DNA of 63,744 nucleotides from JBAYJC01 sp041665285 (GCA_041665285.1 JBAYJC010000007.1:1-63744); one strand, 5' to 3'; shown: positions 55,282-62,412, numbered from the stretch's first letter. Made by a program: numbers and translations. Notes: generated by a model not told the origin, from the sequence alone.

Positions 55282-55641
55282 ATGAAGAAGTGTGTAGTAT
55301 TGCTTGTACTGGTGCTTGTGATCGTGGGGTGCGAACCGCCCAGAACGGATCCCGAAGCACCTGTTCTTGGACCGTGGTCGTCCGATGATTCAGGTCTTGA
55401 ACCGCCATCACCATCGTCGGACGCCTGTTCCATTACTGATTTCGGTTCAGGCGTGTTGTACTTTGACTGCACTCGTCGGAGCTTCTTAAGCGCGTTATCG
55501 CGTTACTTGACCGCTCACCCTCTCCTGGAAGTCGGAGGCGTGGCGGGTAACTCTACCTGTGGCAGGGGGTACGATTGCGGCTATCAGGTCATCATGCGCG
55601 AGAAGCAGTCCTGCAACTGCAACAACCCGCCGGCGCGGTAG
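55282..55641 (+). CDS. Small lipoprotein, first of a tandem pair
   Basis: 119 residues; the start follows ACGGAGTACACC. Signal peptide with lipobox LVIVGC (Cys 17). Mature part: acidic Pro/Ser-rich linker (RTDPEAPVLGPWSSDDSG), then a Cys-containing domain with C48, C62 and a CNCNN(P/A)PAR end. The C-terminal 18 residues are shared with the next gene. Probably an exported, disulfide-bonded surface protein. No known family. Confidence 0.65.
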   Translation: MKKCVVLLVLVLVIVGCEPPRTDPEAPVLGPWSSDDSGLEPPSPSSDACSITDFGSGVLYFDCTRRSFLSALSRYLTAHPLLEVGGVAGNSTCGRGYDCGYQVIMREKQSCNCNNPPAR

Positions 55642-55653
55642 GAGGAGGAACCC

Positions 55654-55995
55654 ATGAAGAACAAGACATGGTCGATGCTGTTTGCTCTCGTACTCGTGGC
55701 CTTGCTCTGGGGGTGTAGCAACGCATCCCAGGAGACCAGGAGGGAGGAAGGTAGCGGCTGTCGGGCGCTCTCGTGACCTGGGTTCGTGATCATCAGTTGC
55801 CCGATTGGGGGTCGGCGGCAGGAGTTTAGCCACGCGCTCGCCGTTTGGATGGACCAGCACAGGACCCTGGAGGTCGAGCGGGTAACTGCTCTCGGAGAGG
55901 AGGTGAATAACGCACAGGGCGCGAACGACATGCTCTACGCAGTGACTCTGCGGCCGCGGCAGTCCTGCAACTGCAACAACGCGCCGGCACGGTAG
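55654..55995 (+). pseudogene. Second lipoprotein of the pair, interrupted by an in-frame TGA
   Basis: ATG at 55654 after AGGAGGAACCC. Signal peptide and lipobox (LVALLWGC), 40 codons, then TGA at 55774-55776. The same frame continues for 72 more codons to TAG and is homologous to the upstream paralog (…EFSHALAVWMDQHRTLEVE.., ending SCNCNNAPAR). Only one stop interrupts an otherwise intact 113-codon frame. TGA is a normal stop elsewhere in the window. The simplest reading is a recent nonsense mutation or a two-part product (a 40-residue lipopeptide). Readthrough or a sequencing error cannot be excluded. Confidence 0.65.
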
Positions 55996-56007
55996 CGGTC
56001 GGCACAC

Positions 56008-56031
56008 TCTCCCAACTGGGAGTCTTTTTTT
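56008..56031 (+). terminator. Terminator of the lipoprotein pair
   Basis: CTCCC-AACT-GGGAG hairpin followed by TCTTTTTTT. Confidence 0.75.
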
Positions 56032-56041
56032 ATACCAACCA

Positions 56042-56071
56042 TTGACGCTACTTCCTGCTTGTGTCTACATA
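56042..56071 (+). promoter_or_regulatory. Promoter of the 56176 gene
   Basis: TTGACG (56042-56047), 18 bp, TACATA (56066-56071); a TATACT overlaps just downstream. The leader is about 100 nt, longer than usual for this window. Confidence 0.5.
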
Positions 56072-56175
56072 TACTCGGTCCCAAGGTCCTAGGAGGAATC
56101 GCGGTGTGAGCTGAATAGTTCGGCAAGCACTCAAGCCAAGAGGGCATGCGATTCCAAGTAGGCAGGAGAGCTGTC

Positions 56176-56970
56176 ATGAAGATCATCGTGAGTCTCGTGC
56201 CGCTGTCTGAGGTGGTGGACGACCTGCTCAAGGCCATGGCCGAGTCGCAGAAGCGGTTTAGCCAGGAAAGGAGTTTTGACTTCTGCCTGGTGCGCGTGGA
56301 CCAGTTCGAGGTGCCTCCCAAGTACGAAGAGGCCTTTGACGACGCGTACTTCTCCTACCGGAGCAGGCATCGTGAGCACCCGCTCGTCGAGGACATGCGG
56401 CCCATCCTCGAGCGGCCGTATACTGCCCAGTCCGGTGTCGGTGATGTGGATCACCTCGAGTACGCGGCTGTCGTGTACAGGCGGGGTGACTTCAAGAACG
56501 ACGCGTACTGGGGCGCTCGTCTGTACCGCCGCGATTTCAGGTCCTCGATGAAGGAGCCTCCGCTCTTCATGAGGCTGGACTGTCGCGAGAACGGGATTGC
56601 GCCGCGTGGCGAGGCTCCTTCGAGTGCGGATCGTTTCGTCGAATTGCCGACGCCCACGGATCGCTTTTGCCTTGCCTGGGTGCTTGCCTGGGCGGCCAAG
56701 GAGATCACGCTGGAGAATGGCATTCCGGACAAGGCCGGGTATGTGCCCAGCGAGATCATGGAGGAGTTCCGCGTCTTCAAGTCAGGCTTGGGCGAGATCG
56801 ACACGCTCGCGAAAAAGTCTGCGTTCTGGTACGAGCAAGTGGTTCGAGTTATGCGGTACAGCTGGGCTTGTGTGTCCATGGACCACGCTCGGCCTTCGCC
56901 GTACAAGGGAGCCGGCAAGCACTTGCAGATGCTCTTCGAGAGCATGCGGGCGCCGAAAAGCGACGGATAA
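56176..56970 (+). CDS. Hypothetical protein
   Basis: 264 residues; the start follows CAGGAGAGC, and an in-frame ATG at 56146 has no site. Soluble, no signal. N-terminal MKIIVSLVPLSEVVDDLLKAMAESQKRFS is a strand-helix start. The middle has many charged and aromatic residues (DHLEYAAVVYRRGDFKND, WGARLYRRDF), and the C-terminal third is helical (TDRFCLAWVLAWAAKEITLENG, FWYEQVVRVMRYSWACVSM). No family or catalytic motif recognised. Class 2 unit with its own terminator. Confidence 0.55.
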   Translation: MKIIVSLVPLSEVVDDLLKAMAESQKRFSQERSFDFCLVRVDQFEVPPKYEEAFDDAYFSYRSRHREHPLVEDMRPILERPYTAQSGVGDVDHLEYAAVVYRRGDFKNDAYWGARLYRRDFRSSMKEPPLFMRLDCRENGIAPRGEAPSSADRFVELPTPTDRFCLAWVLAWAAKEITLENGIPDKAGYVPSEIMEEFRVFKSGLGEIDTLAKKSAFWYEQVVRVMRYSWACVSMDHARPSPYKGAGKHLQMLFESMRAPKSDG

Positions 56971-56971
56971 A

Positions 56972-57008
56972 CCTCTGCCCACGCCCTTCGCGACGTGGGT
57001 CTTTTATT
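56972..57008 (+). terminator. Terminator of the 56176 gene
   Basis: CCCACG-CCCTTCGCGA-CGTGGG hairpin followed by TCTTTTATTT. It runs to the rlmH stop. Confidence 0.75.
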
Positions 57009-57477
57009 TATGATACGTTTTGCCCGCGAGGATCGTTTCTGTGCGATAGAGTTGCTCGAGGAGCACAATGCGTGCGAGAAGATGGGGGAGGGTTTGCTTG
57101 CCGAGGGAGATGGTCGCGTGTGCGTGTTTGACGAGTGCGGGATCAAAACCCCAAGAGCCGGCAATGAAAAACGCCACGGTGCGGCCTTGATCAGACCAGT
57201 TCGCAATAGTGTTCGCGAACGTCACGGAGTCCAAATTTTTGCCTTGTTCTTCAAGCGCCACAATGAACACATCCTTTGAAAGGTTGTGAAAGAGTCGCTC
57301 GGTTTCATCTTTGCGCGTGCGTACAAGGTCCGGCTTTGCAGAGCCACGATGTCCTTCGGGGAGTTCGACCACGTCGACCTTGGTGAACGGTTTGAGCTTG
57401 GTGAGATATTCAGTAATCGCGTCGCGTTGCCAATCAGACTGGCTAGAGCCGATCACGCGGAGGAGAAAGTGGTGCAT
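57004..57477 (-). CDS. rlmH: 23S rRNA (pseudouridine1915-N3)-methyltransferase RlmH
   Basis: 157 residues, normal size. SPOUT fold: YLTKLKPFTKVDVVELPE, FIVALEEQGKNLDSVTFA, and the C-terminal SAM-binding knot AFFIAGSWGFDPALV followed by ISLGKQTLPHLLARIVLLEQLYR. It methylates pseudouridine 1915 in helix 69 of 23S rRNA. The start at 57477 fits an extended -10 (TGT TATACT) 11 nt upstream. The first 89 bp of the gene are duplicated at 58492-58580. Confidence 0.95.
   Translation of the reverse strand: MHHFLLRVIGSSQSDWQRDAITEYLTKLKPFTKVDVVELPEGHRGSAKPDLVRTRKDETERLFHNLSKDVFIVALEEQGKNLDSVTFANTIANWSDQGRTVAFFIAGSWGFDPALVKHAHATISLGKQTLPHLLARIVLLEQLYRTETILAGKTYHK
57389..57477 (-). repeat. 89-bp repeat, rlmH copy
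   Basis: First 89 bp of rlmH. Identical to 58492-58580 except for one base (57414-region T versus C). Same orientation. Confidence 0.9.
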
Positions 57478-57552
57478 ACGATGAGAAAAGTATAACACAG
57501 GAGAGTTCCACTATAAGTGCGAGGCTTTTTGGTAGGGGATTGTGTGTATGCA

Positions 57553-57580
57553 TTGACAAAATAGTAGCTTCTGTTACCCT
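57553..57580 (+). promoter_or_regulatory. Promoter of the dsRBM/nuclease-like gene
   Basis: TTGACA (57553-57558), 16 bp, TACCCT (57575-57580), then TTGGAGGG and the ATG at 57604. Confidence 0.7.
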
Positions 57581-57603
57581 CGCTTTCGGTGATTGGAGGG
57601 CGT

Positions 57604-58407
57604 ATGGATGAAAAAATGAAGAATACGGACTGGGTTTCCTTGTTTGGACAGCGTGTAGCGCATCTAGGATTGCAGTATCACTATCGTATCGAGGAAGCGG
57701 ATAGTGGAGGTTGGCTTGTCGTGTTGACTCTTGAAAAACAGGAGCTCACGAGGCTGAACTGTTTGAGCAGTCGTAGTGGAAAGCAGGAGGCCGCTCGGCA
57801 AGGCGTTGATTGGCTCGCGTGTCACGCGCCGGAATGCCTAGGAATGTATTTGGCAATGCGCAGGCGTGCGTCTCCGTTGTTTCGTGTCACGCACGAGCAC
57901 CGACCCTGGATCGTTGAGGCCGTGGTCACTGGCATTGTAATGGGTGTGGGCTATGGATCGGAAAAGAAAGCCGCAAGAGCCAAGGCGGCAGAACAGGCGC
58001 TTGATCACATCCTGCGCAGAGACCGTCGAGATAGTGCAGAGCGGGAGAAGCGTGAGAAGCTCGGGAAAAGACGTGCGAAGTTCGGTCGGGAAAACGAGCA
58101 ACGCCTACTAGATATTCTTCGGCAACCGACGCTACCCTTGCCCGCCTGGATTACGGGAGTTCGTGCGGCTACTCCGGAGGAGGATCGTAAGGGAATTGAT
58201 GTTGTGGTGGATACGTGCGATGTTGGCCACATCTATCTTCAGGTGAAGAGTTCGGTGCGGGGGAAGTTCCAGTTCGTCAGTAGGCATCCAGTGGCTCATG
58301 ACACGGCTGTCATCATTGTCACGAAGACGATGGAGCCTCTGGAAATTCTAAAAGAGGCAATTAGTCTCTGTGGCCGGTTACATCAAGAAGTACTAAAGCG
58401 AAAGTAG
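57604..58407 (+). CDS. Double dsRNA-binding domain protein with PD-(D/E)XK-like C-terminus
   Basis: 267 residues; start after GATTGGAGGG. Residues 9-75 have the beta-beta-beta-helix order of a dsRBM (YHYRIEEAD, WLVVLTLEK, ..LSSRSGKQEAARQGVDWLA). Residues 81-138 form a better second one, ending in the hallmark GYGSEKKAARAKAAEQALDHIL (KKxAxxxAAxxAL). A basic helix (139-160) leads to a C-terminal domain with FGRENEQRLLDIL, then KGID199VVVD and YLQ213VK215SS, matching the D..(E/Q)xK core of PD-(D/E)XK nucleases, with E165 as a helix-1 acid. It may therefore bind structured RNA and cut nucleic acid. The gene is bounded by an 89-bp rlmH duplication. Class 2. Confidence 0.65.
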   Translation: MDEKMKNTDWVSLFGQRVAHLGLQYHYRIEEADSGGWLVVLTLEKQELTRLNCLSSRSGKQEAARQGVDWLACHAPECLGMYLAMRRRASPLFRVTHEHRPWIVEAVVTGIVMGVGYGSEKKAARAKAAEQALDHILRRDRRDSAEREKREKLGKRRAKFGRENEQRLLDILRQPTLPLPAWITGVRAATPEEDRKGIDVVVDTCDVGHIYLQVKSSVRGKFQFVSRHPVAHDTAVIIVTKTMEPLEILKEAISLCGRLHQEVLKRK

Positions 58408-58421
58408 ACGGTCTCTTGAGC

Positions 58422-58440
58422 CCTTGGGGGCTTCTTTTTT
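58422..58440 (+). terminator. Terminator of the dsRBM/nuclease-like gene
   Basis: AGCCC-TTGG-GGGCT hairpin followed by TCTTTTTTT. Confidence 0.75.
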
Positions 58441-58491
58441 TGAAATGAATTTGGATCGAATACCTCTAATCCGACCTATCGATTGGTAAAT

Positions 58492-58580
58492 GGTTTGAGC
58501 TTGGTGAGATATTCAGCAATCGCGTCGCGTTGCCAATCAGACTGGCTAGAGCCGATCACGCGGAGGAGAAAGTGGTGCAT
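58492..58580 (-). pseudogene. Truncated duplicate of the rlmH 5' end
   Basis: 88 of 89 bases match 57389-57477. The copy begins exactly with the rlmH ATG and ends after 29 codons plus 2 bases, where it meets unrelated sequence. It follows the 58599 gene by 18 nt on the minus strand, the place where an intact rlmH would stand if the cassette were removed. Confidence 0.85.
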
Positions 58581-58598
58581 GGCAGTAATTTAGCGCAA

Positions 58599-58982
58599 TC
58601 AACCTTTTGTGGAAATGGCCTTCTTTTTCCACCACCCAACAAGGAACAGCGCGCCTACGAGCAATGCTGGCCCAGCGATAATCAGAGACCAAGAAAGCGC
58701 GATGTACCACGGAATCGAATCGCCGCCTTTGCCGCTGATCATAAGTGCGGTGATGTATGCAAAGCCTGCGAGGGTGAAGACGATCCCGCCCACGACCTCG
58801 CGCTTCCAGGCGATGATGAGCACGATCAAGAGAATCAAGCTCGGGATGTTGTGCATGAAGAGCCCGATCACGGTTCCCCAAAACCCGTAGTTGCCGTCAA
58901 AGATGTCCAAAGAGAAGAGCGCGAGAAACAGGATGAAGAGAATCGCGAGCACGCGCGGCGTCCAAAAGAGGAGTTTGGTCAT
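58599..58982 (-). CDS. Small polytopic membrane protein, DUF7670-like
   Basis: 127 residues with four membrane helices (about 6-25, 36-56, 62-84, 94-118). The N-terminus MTKLLFWTPRVLAILFILFLALFSLDIF and the following LFMHNIPSLILLIVLIIAWKREVVGGIVF match a common family of small four-helix proteins of unknown role seen in many bacteria and CPR genomes. Start at 58982; a TGC TATCCT box lies about 20 nt upstream. It once probably preceded rlmH directly. Confidence 0.7.
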   Translation of the reverse strand: MTKLLFWTPRVLAILFILFLALFSLDIFDGNYGFWGTVIGLFMHNIPSLILLIVLIIAWKREVVGGIVFTLAGFAYITALMISGKGGDSIPWYIALSWSLIIAGPALLVGALFLVGWWKKKAISTKG

Positions 58983-59193
58983 AAAAATGAGCACGGAGAA
59001 AGGATAGCATAGTCGGTATGTATGCGCTTTTGTCTGAGGATAACAGTGATTGTCAGTAGAATGAGAGCGTCCGGAACGATTTAAGTGATGCGTATGAAGG
59101 ATGGAATGAAAAAGATCTGCAATCGTTAATCCATGGATTGGAGGCGAGTAAAAAGTCCCGGTGTTTAGAGGAAAGAAATAATTGTCGCATCAG

Positions 59194-59218
59194 AAAACAC
59201 GGCACAAGGCCGTGTTTT
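59194..59218. terminator. Terminator of the 59222 gene
   Basis: AAAACACGGC-ACAAG-GCCGTGTTTT, a symmetric hairpin with T-runs on both strands. The 239-nt gap 58983-59221 also holds a start-less plus-strand frame (see rejected items) and the 58982 promoter. Confidence 0.75.
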
Positions 59219-59221
59219 GGA

Positions 59222-60253
59222 TTATTCAGTCTGGTACATGGGAAGAAACTCTCCCAGGATTTCACCAAAGTTCGATATGTTAACGGGTTTGGCACCAGAA
59301 GCTCCGAATAAAGTGAGGGTGCCTTTGGCCACGTCTTGTTTGAACACGCCGTAGCGAATGTCTTTATCGCCATTGACGCGCTTCCATTGTTGCTCGATGT
59401 CTTGAAGATAGAGATGTCGATCAAACGAGACATCATAGGGGGCCCAATAGGAGAGATAGAGATGGTTTGTGCCGTCGAGGTCACTTTTTTCGTAGTGCAA
59501 CATGGCAGAAACATCGCTACCACCGCGTTCTTCCAAGATGGGGGATCGCATCACATTGATCATGCTCGTGGGATAGACGATGCCGCTCAGGCCTGCAACA
59601 ACTTCTTGTTGCAACACATCAAACACGAGTTCGTGTCGATAGAGGATATCTGTGGTGCGCTGGTTCACGATGGTGAATGTGGCAAGGCGACCATCAAAGG
59701 AGGAAATCACATCATAATATCCGTTGCATTCCAGTAATGCATTTTCTTCTAAGTTTAGTTTGCGACTGAGCCAGCCTGGACCCTCAGACACAACATAGGC
59801 ATCCAATGCGTGGCACACCGTATCTTTGCCAAGATCTGTGCGGTTACGTGTATCCACCACGCGATCTGTGCGTACGGTGTAGACCAAGTGATAGTCGCTG
59901 CCATCCTTATCGTGCACCATGCTGGCGATGGAGTGGATGGGAAGGTTGAGCTGTCCATCGATGGACACCACGGACGCAGTGTAGGGTTCTGGACCGCGCA
60001 GATTGTCTTCGTCGTACGGATAGAATGTCTCGGGCACATGCACGGTTCTACCTTCAAGCCCAACATAATTTCTTTCAAAGTAGGTGGGCATTGATTGCGG
60101 TGTGTTGCTAGACACGGGGGTTGGTGATGGCGCTGGTGTATTGATGGACAAACGCGGAGAAACCGGTTTCAAGAATACAAACCACGCAGAGACAGTCCCT
60201 GCGATCACAAGAACAATGGTAGAGGCAAGAAGGAGAGCGTGTGCACGTTTCAT
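59222..60253 (-). CDS. Membrane-anchored exported protein, paralog of 60255-61289
   Basis: 343 residues. One N-terminal anchor helix (about 6-29, ALLLASTIVLVIAGTVSAWFVFL), a Pro/Ser/Thr linker (PAPSPTPVSSNTPQ), then an external beta-rich domain. Blocks shared with the next gene upstream: YFERNYVGLEGRTVHVPETFYPY versus YFQKYYVNYGGESVRIPLEFCYP, a DKDGSDYHLVYTVRTDR/TDYNHYVAYTTPSTR strand pair, and a C-terminal GTLTLFGASGAKPVNISNF versus GTLTLFVDGLGEEPVIINNF. Unknown function. The ATG follows the upstream stop by 1-2 nt. Confidence 0.65.
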   Translation of the reverse strand: MKRAHALLLASTIVLVIAGTVSAWFVFLKPVSPRLSINTPAPSPTPVSSNTPQSMPTYFERNYVGLEGRTVHVPETFYPYDEDNLRGPEPYTASVVSIDGQLNLPIHSIASMVHDKDGSDYHLVYTVRTDRVVDTRNRTDLGKDTVCHALDAYVVSEGPGWLSRKLNLEENALLECNGYYDVISSFDGRLATFTIVNQRTTDILYRHELVFDVLQQEVVAGLSGIVYPTSMINVMRSPILEERGGSDVSAMLHYEKSDLDGTNHLYLSYWAPYDVSFDRHLYLQDIEQQWKRVNGDKDIRYGVFKQDVAKGTLTLFGASGAKPVNISNFGEILGEFLPMYQTE

Positions 60254-60254
60254 A

Positions 60255-61289
60255 TTAGTAGAGTCCTGGTCCGACTTTGCGAAGGGTTTGGTTGAAGTTA
60301 TTGATGATGACCGGCTCCTCTCCGAGGCCGTCTACGAAAAGCGTGAGTGTACCTGGATCTTTGTCCGTTGGTGAGCGGTACTGCAGACGCTCAATTAGAG
60401 TAGGATCTCCTGGGTGTGTGCTTTCCCAGAGCGCTTCAATCTCTGTTAATCGTATGGATTTGTCCGTTTGGTTATTACGGAGCGTGAGGACGGGTTTGCA
60501 CGGGCCGTTCTTGTCAAAGGTGAACGTGGGGTCTGTGCATCCTTGATAGTAGATGACGTATGCCTCTTGTCCGACGGAAAGATCATAGGAGAAGAAAAAG
60601 TGGAGAGGACTATTTGCCGTGAGCGTGTCAATGCGATCGTGCTTCACGTCATAGAGAACGCCAGGACGTTGTGTGCCAATCGGACCGCGTGGAGCAATAC
60701 GAATATAGCCTTCGCCCGGTGAAACAGAGTGGAGCAAGGTCGCGTTATCGCCACAGGTCCACAGGGTGTCTGCATTCATCATGCGTTTTGTCTGTTTTGT
60801 TTTGAGATCGTAGACGAACAAGTCTTGGATGATGCATCCGTTTGCGTTTGTTCGTGTGGACGGAGTCGTATAGGCGACGTAGTGATTATAGTCCGTAAGC
60901 GCACTCGTGATTTTGTCGACAGGAAGTTGGTGTTCGCGAAGAGAAAGCGTGATGCTGGCCGTATCGCTGCACTGCGCGTTGAAACGTCCTGGAGAATCAC
61001 CACCGAGCGGATAGCAAAACTCAAGAGGAATGCGCACGGATTCGCCTCCGTAGTTCACGTAGTATTTTTGAAAATAGGTGAGCTCTGCGGCTGTTTTTGC
61101 GGGTTCTGATCCTACGGCGCGTTGCTCGGATTCCGGCGCCTTCGTTGTTTCGTTCCCTGTGCTGACTGGCGGGTAGGGGAAGGGCTGCGGCTCCATTTTG
61201 GGTGGTTTGGAAAACGCCATCACAAGTACGGTGATGGCCATGCCTGCGATCAGACCTAGAATCGCGGCGATGATGGTGTTGCGTTGCAT
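60255..61289 (-). CDS. Membrane-anchored exported protein, paralog of 59222-60253
   Basis: 344 residues. N-terminal anchor (about 4-25, TIIAAILGLIAGMAITVLVMAF), Pro/Glu-rich linker, then an external domain with several Cys (FCYPLGG, QCSD, GCIIQD, WTCGD, GCTDPT, PCKP) that could form disulfides. The alternation of short strands ending in Y-D-L-K-T-K-Q-T-K, L-Y-D-V-K-H-D-R-I-D suggests a beta-propeller-like fold; this is inference. Operon and tandem duplicate with 59222. The start at 61289 is chosen by the anchor; a -10-like CATACC lies 2 nt upstream. Confidence 0.65.
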   Translation of the reverse strand: MQRNTIIAAILGLIAGMAITVLVMAFSKPPKMEPQPFPYPPVSTGNETTKAPESEQRAVGSEPAKTAAELTYFQKYYVNYGGESVRIPLEFCYPLGGDSPGRFNAQCSDTASITLSLREHQLPVDKITSALTDYNHYVAYTTPSTRTNANGCIIQDLFVYDLKTKQTKRMMNADTLWTCGDNATLLHSVSPGEGYIRIAPRGPIGTQRPGVLYDVKHDRIDTLTANSPLHFFFSYDLSVGQEAYVIYYQGCTDPTFTFDKNGPCKPVLTLRNNQTDKSIRLTEIEALWESTHPGDPTLIERLQYRSPTDKDPGTLTLFVDGLGEEPVIINNFNQTLRKVGPGLY

Positions 61290-61411
61290 AGGGTATGTCA
61301 AAAGAACGGATGAAATATGAATTATGACAATAATAGCATACATTCCTCTTAGCGCACGCAGTCGCGGCTTTGGATGCGAAGGTCCTGTGTTCGGTGCTAT
61401 ACTTGCTGTCT

Positions 61412-61921
61412 ATGCGCAAGCGTGTGATCACGGTTCATGACAAGATGCAGCGCGGATATCGCTATCTCTGTACGGAACCTATTGGTAAGCACTTTGATCC
61501 TGCGTTTCGGCCAGATCTCACCCCAAAGGATATGCTCGCGCTCGGCGTGTTCGGCGGGAAGTATATGACAGACTGCCGCGCAGAATTTCCGGCGTCTTGG
61601 TTCACGCGCGCAAAGCTTTCTCCAGAGAAGCACGAACCAACATTGAATTATTTTGGTGTGGACGCATCACAGTCTTTATCCGTGTGGCGTGCCAAAGGAT
61701 GGATTCATCCAGATGATCCGCGCGGATGGTTTCAGTGGTATTGCCGGTATTACATGGGGCGTCGCATGCCTGAGGAAGATGCGCGTCAGATCAAACGATG
61801 GAAACAGATGGTGCGTCATATCGCGCAAATCAAGCACGCCTGCCCCACAGGGGATTTGCACTGCCATCCAAGGCAAAGACAGGCGCTTTTGCACTGGGCG
61901 TACGATAGTCGACGCCTTTAG
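61412..61921 (+). CDS. Conserved hypothetical protein
   Basis: 169 residues, basic and soluble. MRKRVITVHDKMQRGYRYLCTEPIGKHFDPAFRPDLTPKDMLALGVFGGKYM and the Trp/Tyr-rich WIHPDDPRGWFQWYCRYYMGRRMPEEDARQIKRWKQM resemble a widespread uncharacterised family found in bacteria and fungi. No catalytic motif is known to me. The start has no Shine-Dalgarno sequence. An extended -10 (TGC TATACT) ends 8 nt before the ATG, so it is leaderless. Last protein gene before the 23S region. Confidence 0.75.
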   Translation: MRKRVITVHDKMQRGYRYLCTEPIGKHFDPAFRPDLTPKDMLALGVFGGKYMTDCRAEFPASWFTRAKLSPEKHEPTLNYFGVDASQSLSVWRAKGWIHPDDPRGWFQWYCRYYMGRRMPEEDARQIKRWKQMVRHIAQIKHACPTGDLHCHPRQRQALLHWAYDSRRL

Positions 61922-61969
61922 AGGAAACCCGTCTGTGTATAACGCTGTTTTTTCTCTTAACCAAGGCCC

Positions 61970-61998
61970 TTGACATCCTGTTTTGGTTCCGTTACACT
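61970..61998 (+). promoter_or_regulatory. Strong promoter upstream of the 23S rRNA gene
   Basis: TTGACA (61970-61975), 17 bp, TACACT (61993-61998). It is the best candidate for the 23S transcript and/or a short leader RNA ending at 62159. Confidence 0.7.
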
Positions 61999-62051
61999 CC
62001 TTGCACACAAAAGACCAACTCCCCAGAATTTCGGAGGACATCGAGGGAGCA

Positions 62052-62285
62052 ATGGAGACCGATTCAACGCTGATCTATCTACGGATTGAACAAGGACAAG
62101 CGAACGGACCCTCCAGGGAGGAAACCGTTGCGCTTGGCCCTAGGCCAAGCTTTTTCTTTCACAGGACGCCCAACGAGATTGATACAGACCGGTGCCATGG
62201 CATACTCACATGCCAGAACATCGGTCCGTGTCCAGCTCGCATTCTCTGGGCGAGGGACCGCACCTCGACAATTCGAGATCCGTAA
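62052..62285 (+). CDS. Possible 77-codon frame in the 23S leader region
   Basis: ATG at 62052 preceded by GAGGGAGC, and the frame METDSTLIYLRIEQGQANGPSREETVALGP.. continues for 77 codons. It crosses a strong terminator hairpin (62132-62159), so either the hairpin lies inside a gene, or a shorter product is made, or this is not a gene. An alternative frame (62086-62289) is also open. The 490-nt stretch 61922-62412 otherwise holds a promoter, this hairpin and two further inverted repeats (TGTGC/GCACA near 62291-62309; TTCTTATTCA/TGAATAAGAA at about 62311-62340). Confidence 0.35.
   Translation: METDSTLIYLRIEQGQANGPSREETVALGPRPSFFFHRTPNEIDTDRCHGILTCQNIGPCPARILWARDRTSTIRDP
62132..62159 (+). terminator. 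Strong hairpin with T-tract in the 23S leader
   Basis: GCTTGGCC-CTA-GGCCAAGC perfect stem followed by TTTTTCTTT. It lies between the 61970 promoter and 23S, about 155 nt from the predicted TSS. Confidence 0.75.
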
Positions 62286-62412
62286 GTGATATGTGCAAGG
62301 CATAGCACAATCTTCTTATTCAACTTCAACGTGAATAAGAAAAACACTTGTAAGCAATAATAAGTACACCATTAGACGATCATCCGTCTGATCAGGAAGA
62401 TCAGAATTCCGG

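Noticed and set aside
55654..55995. UGA recoding (Gly, as in SR1/Gracilibacteria) or selenocysteine as explanation for the in-frame TGA
   Set aside because: TGA ends the MFS gene just before its terminator and also ends maf, the uridine-kinase-like gene and the kinase fusion. No stem-loop resembling a SECIS was noticed right after the TGA.
59060..59200. Plus-strand frame SDAYEGWNEKDLQSLIHGLE.. after a TAG, looking protein-like
   Set aside because: No start codon or RBS, and it runs through the hairpin into the antisense of the next gene. At most a gene fragment.
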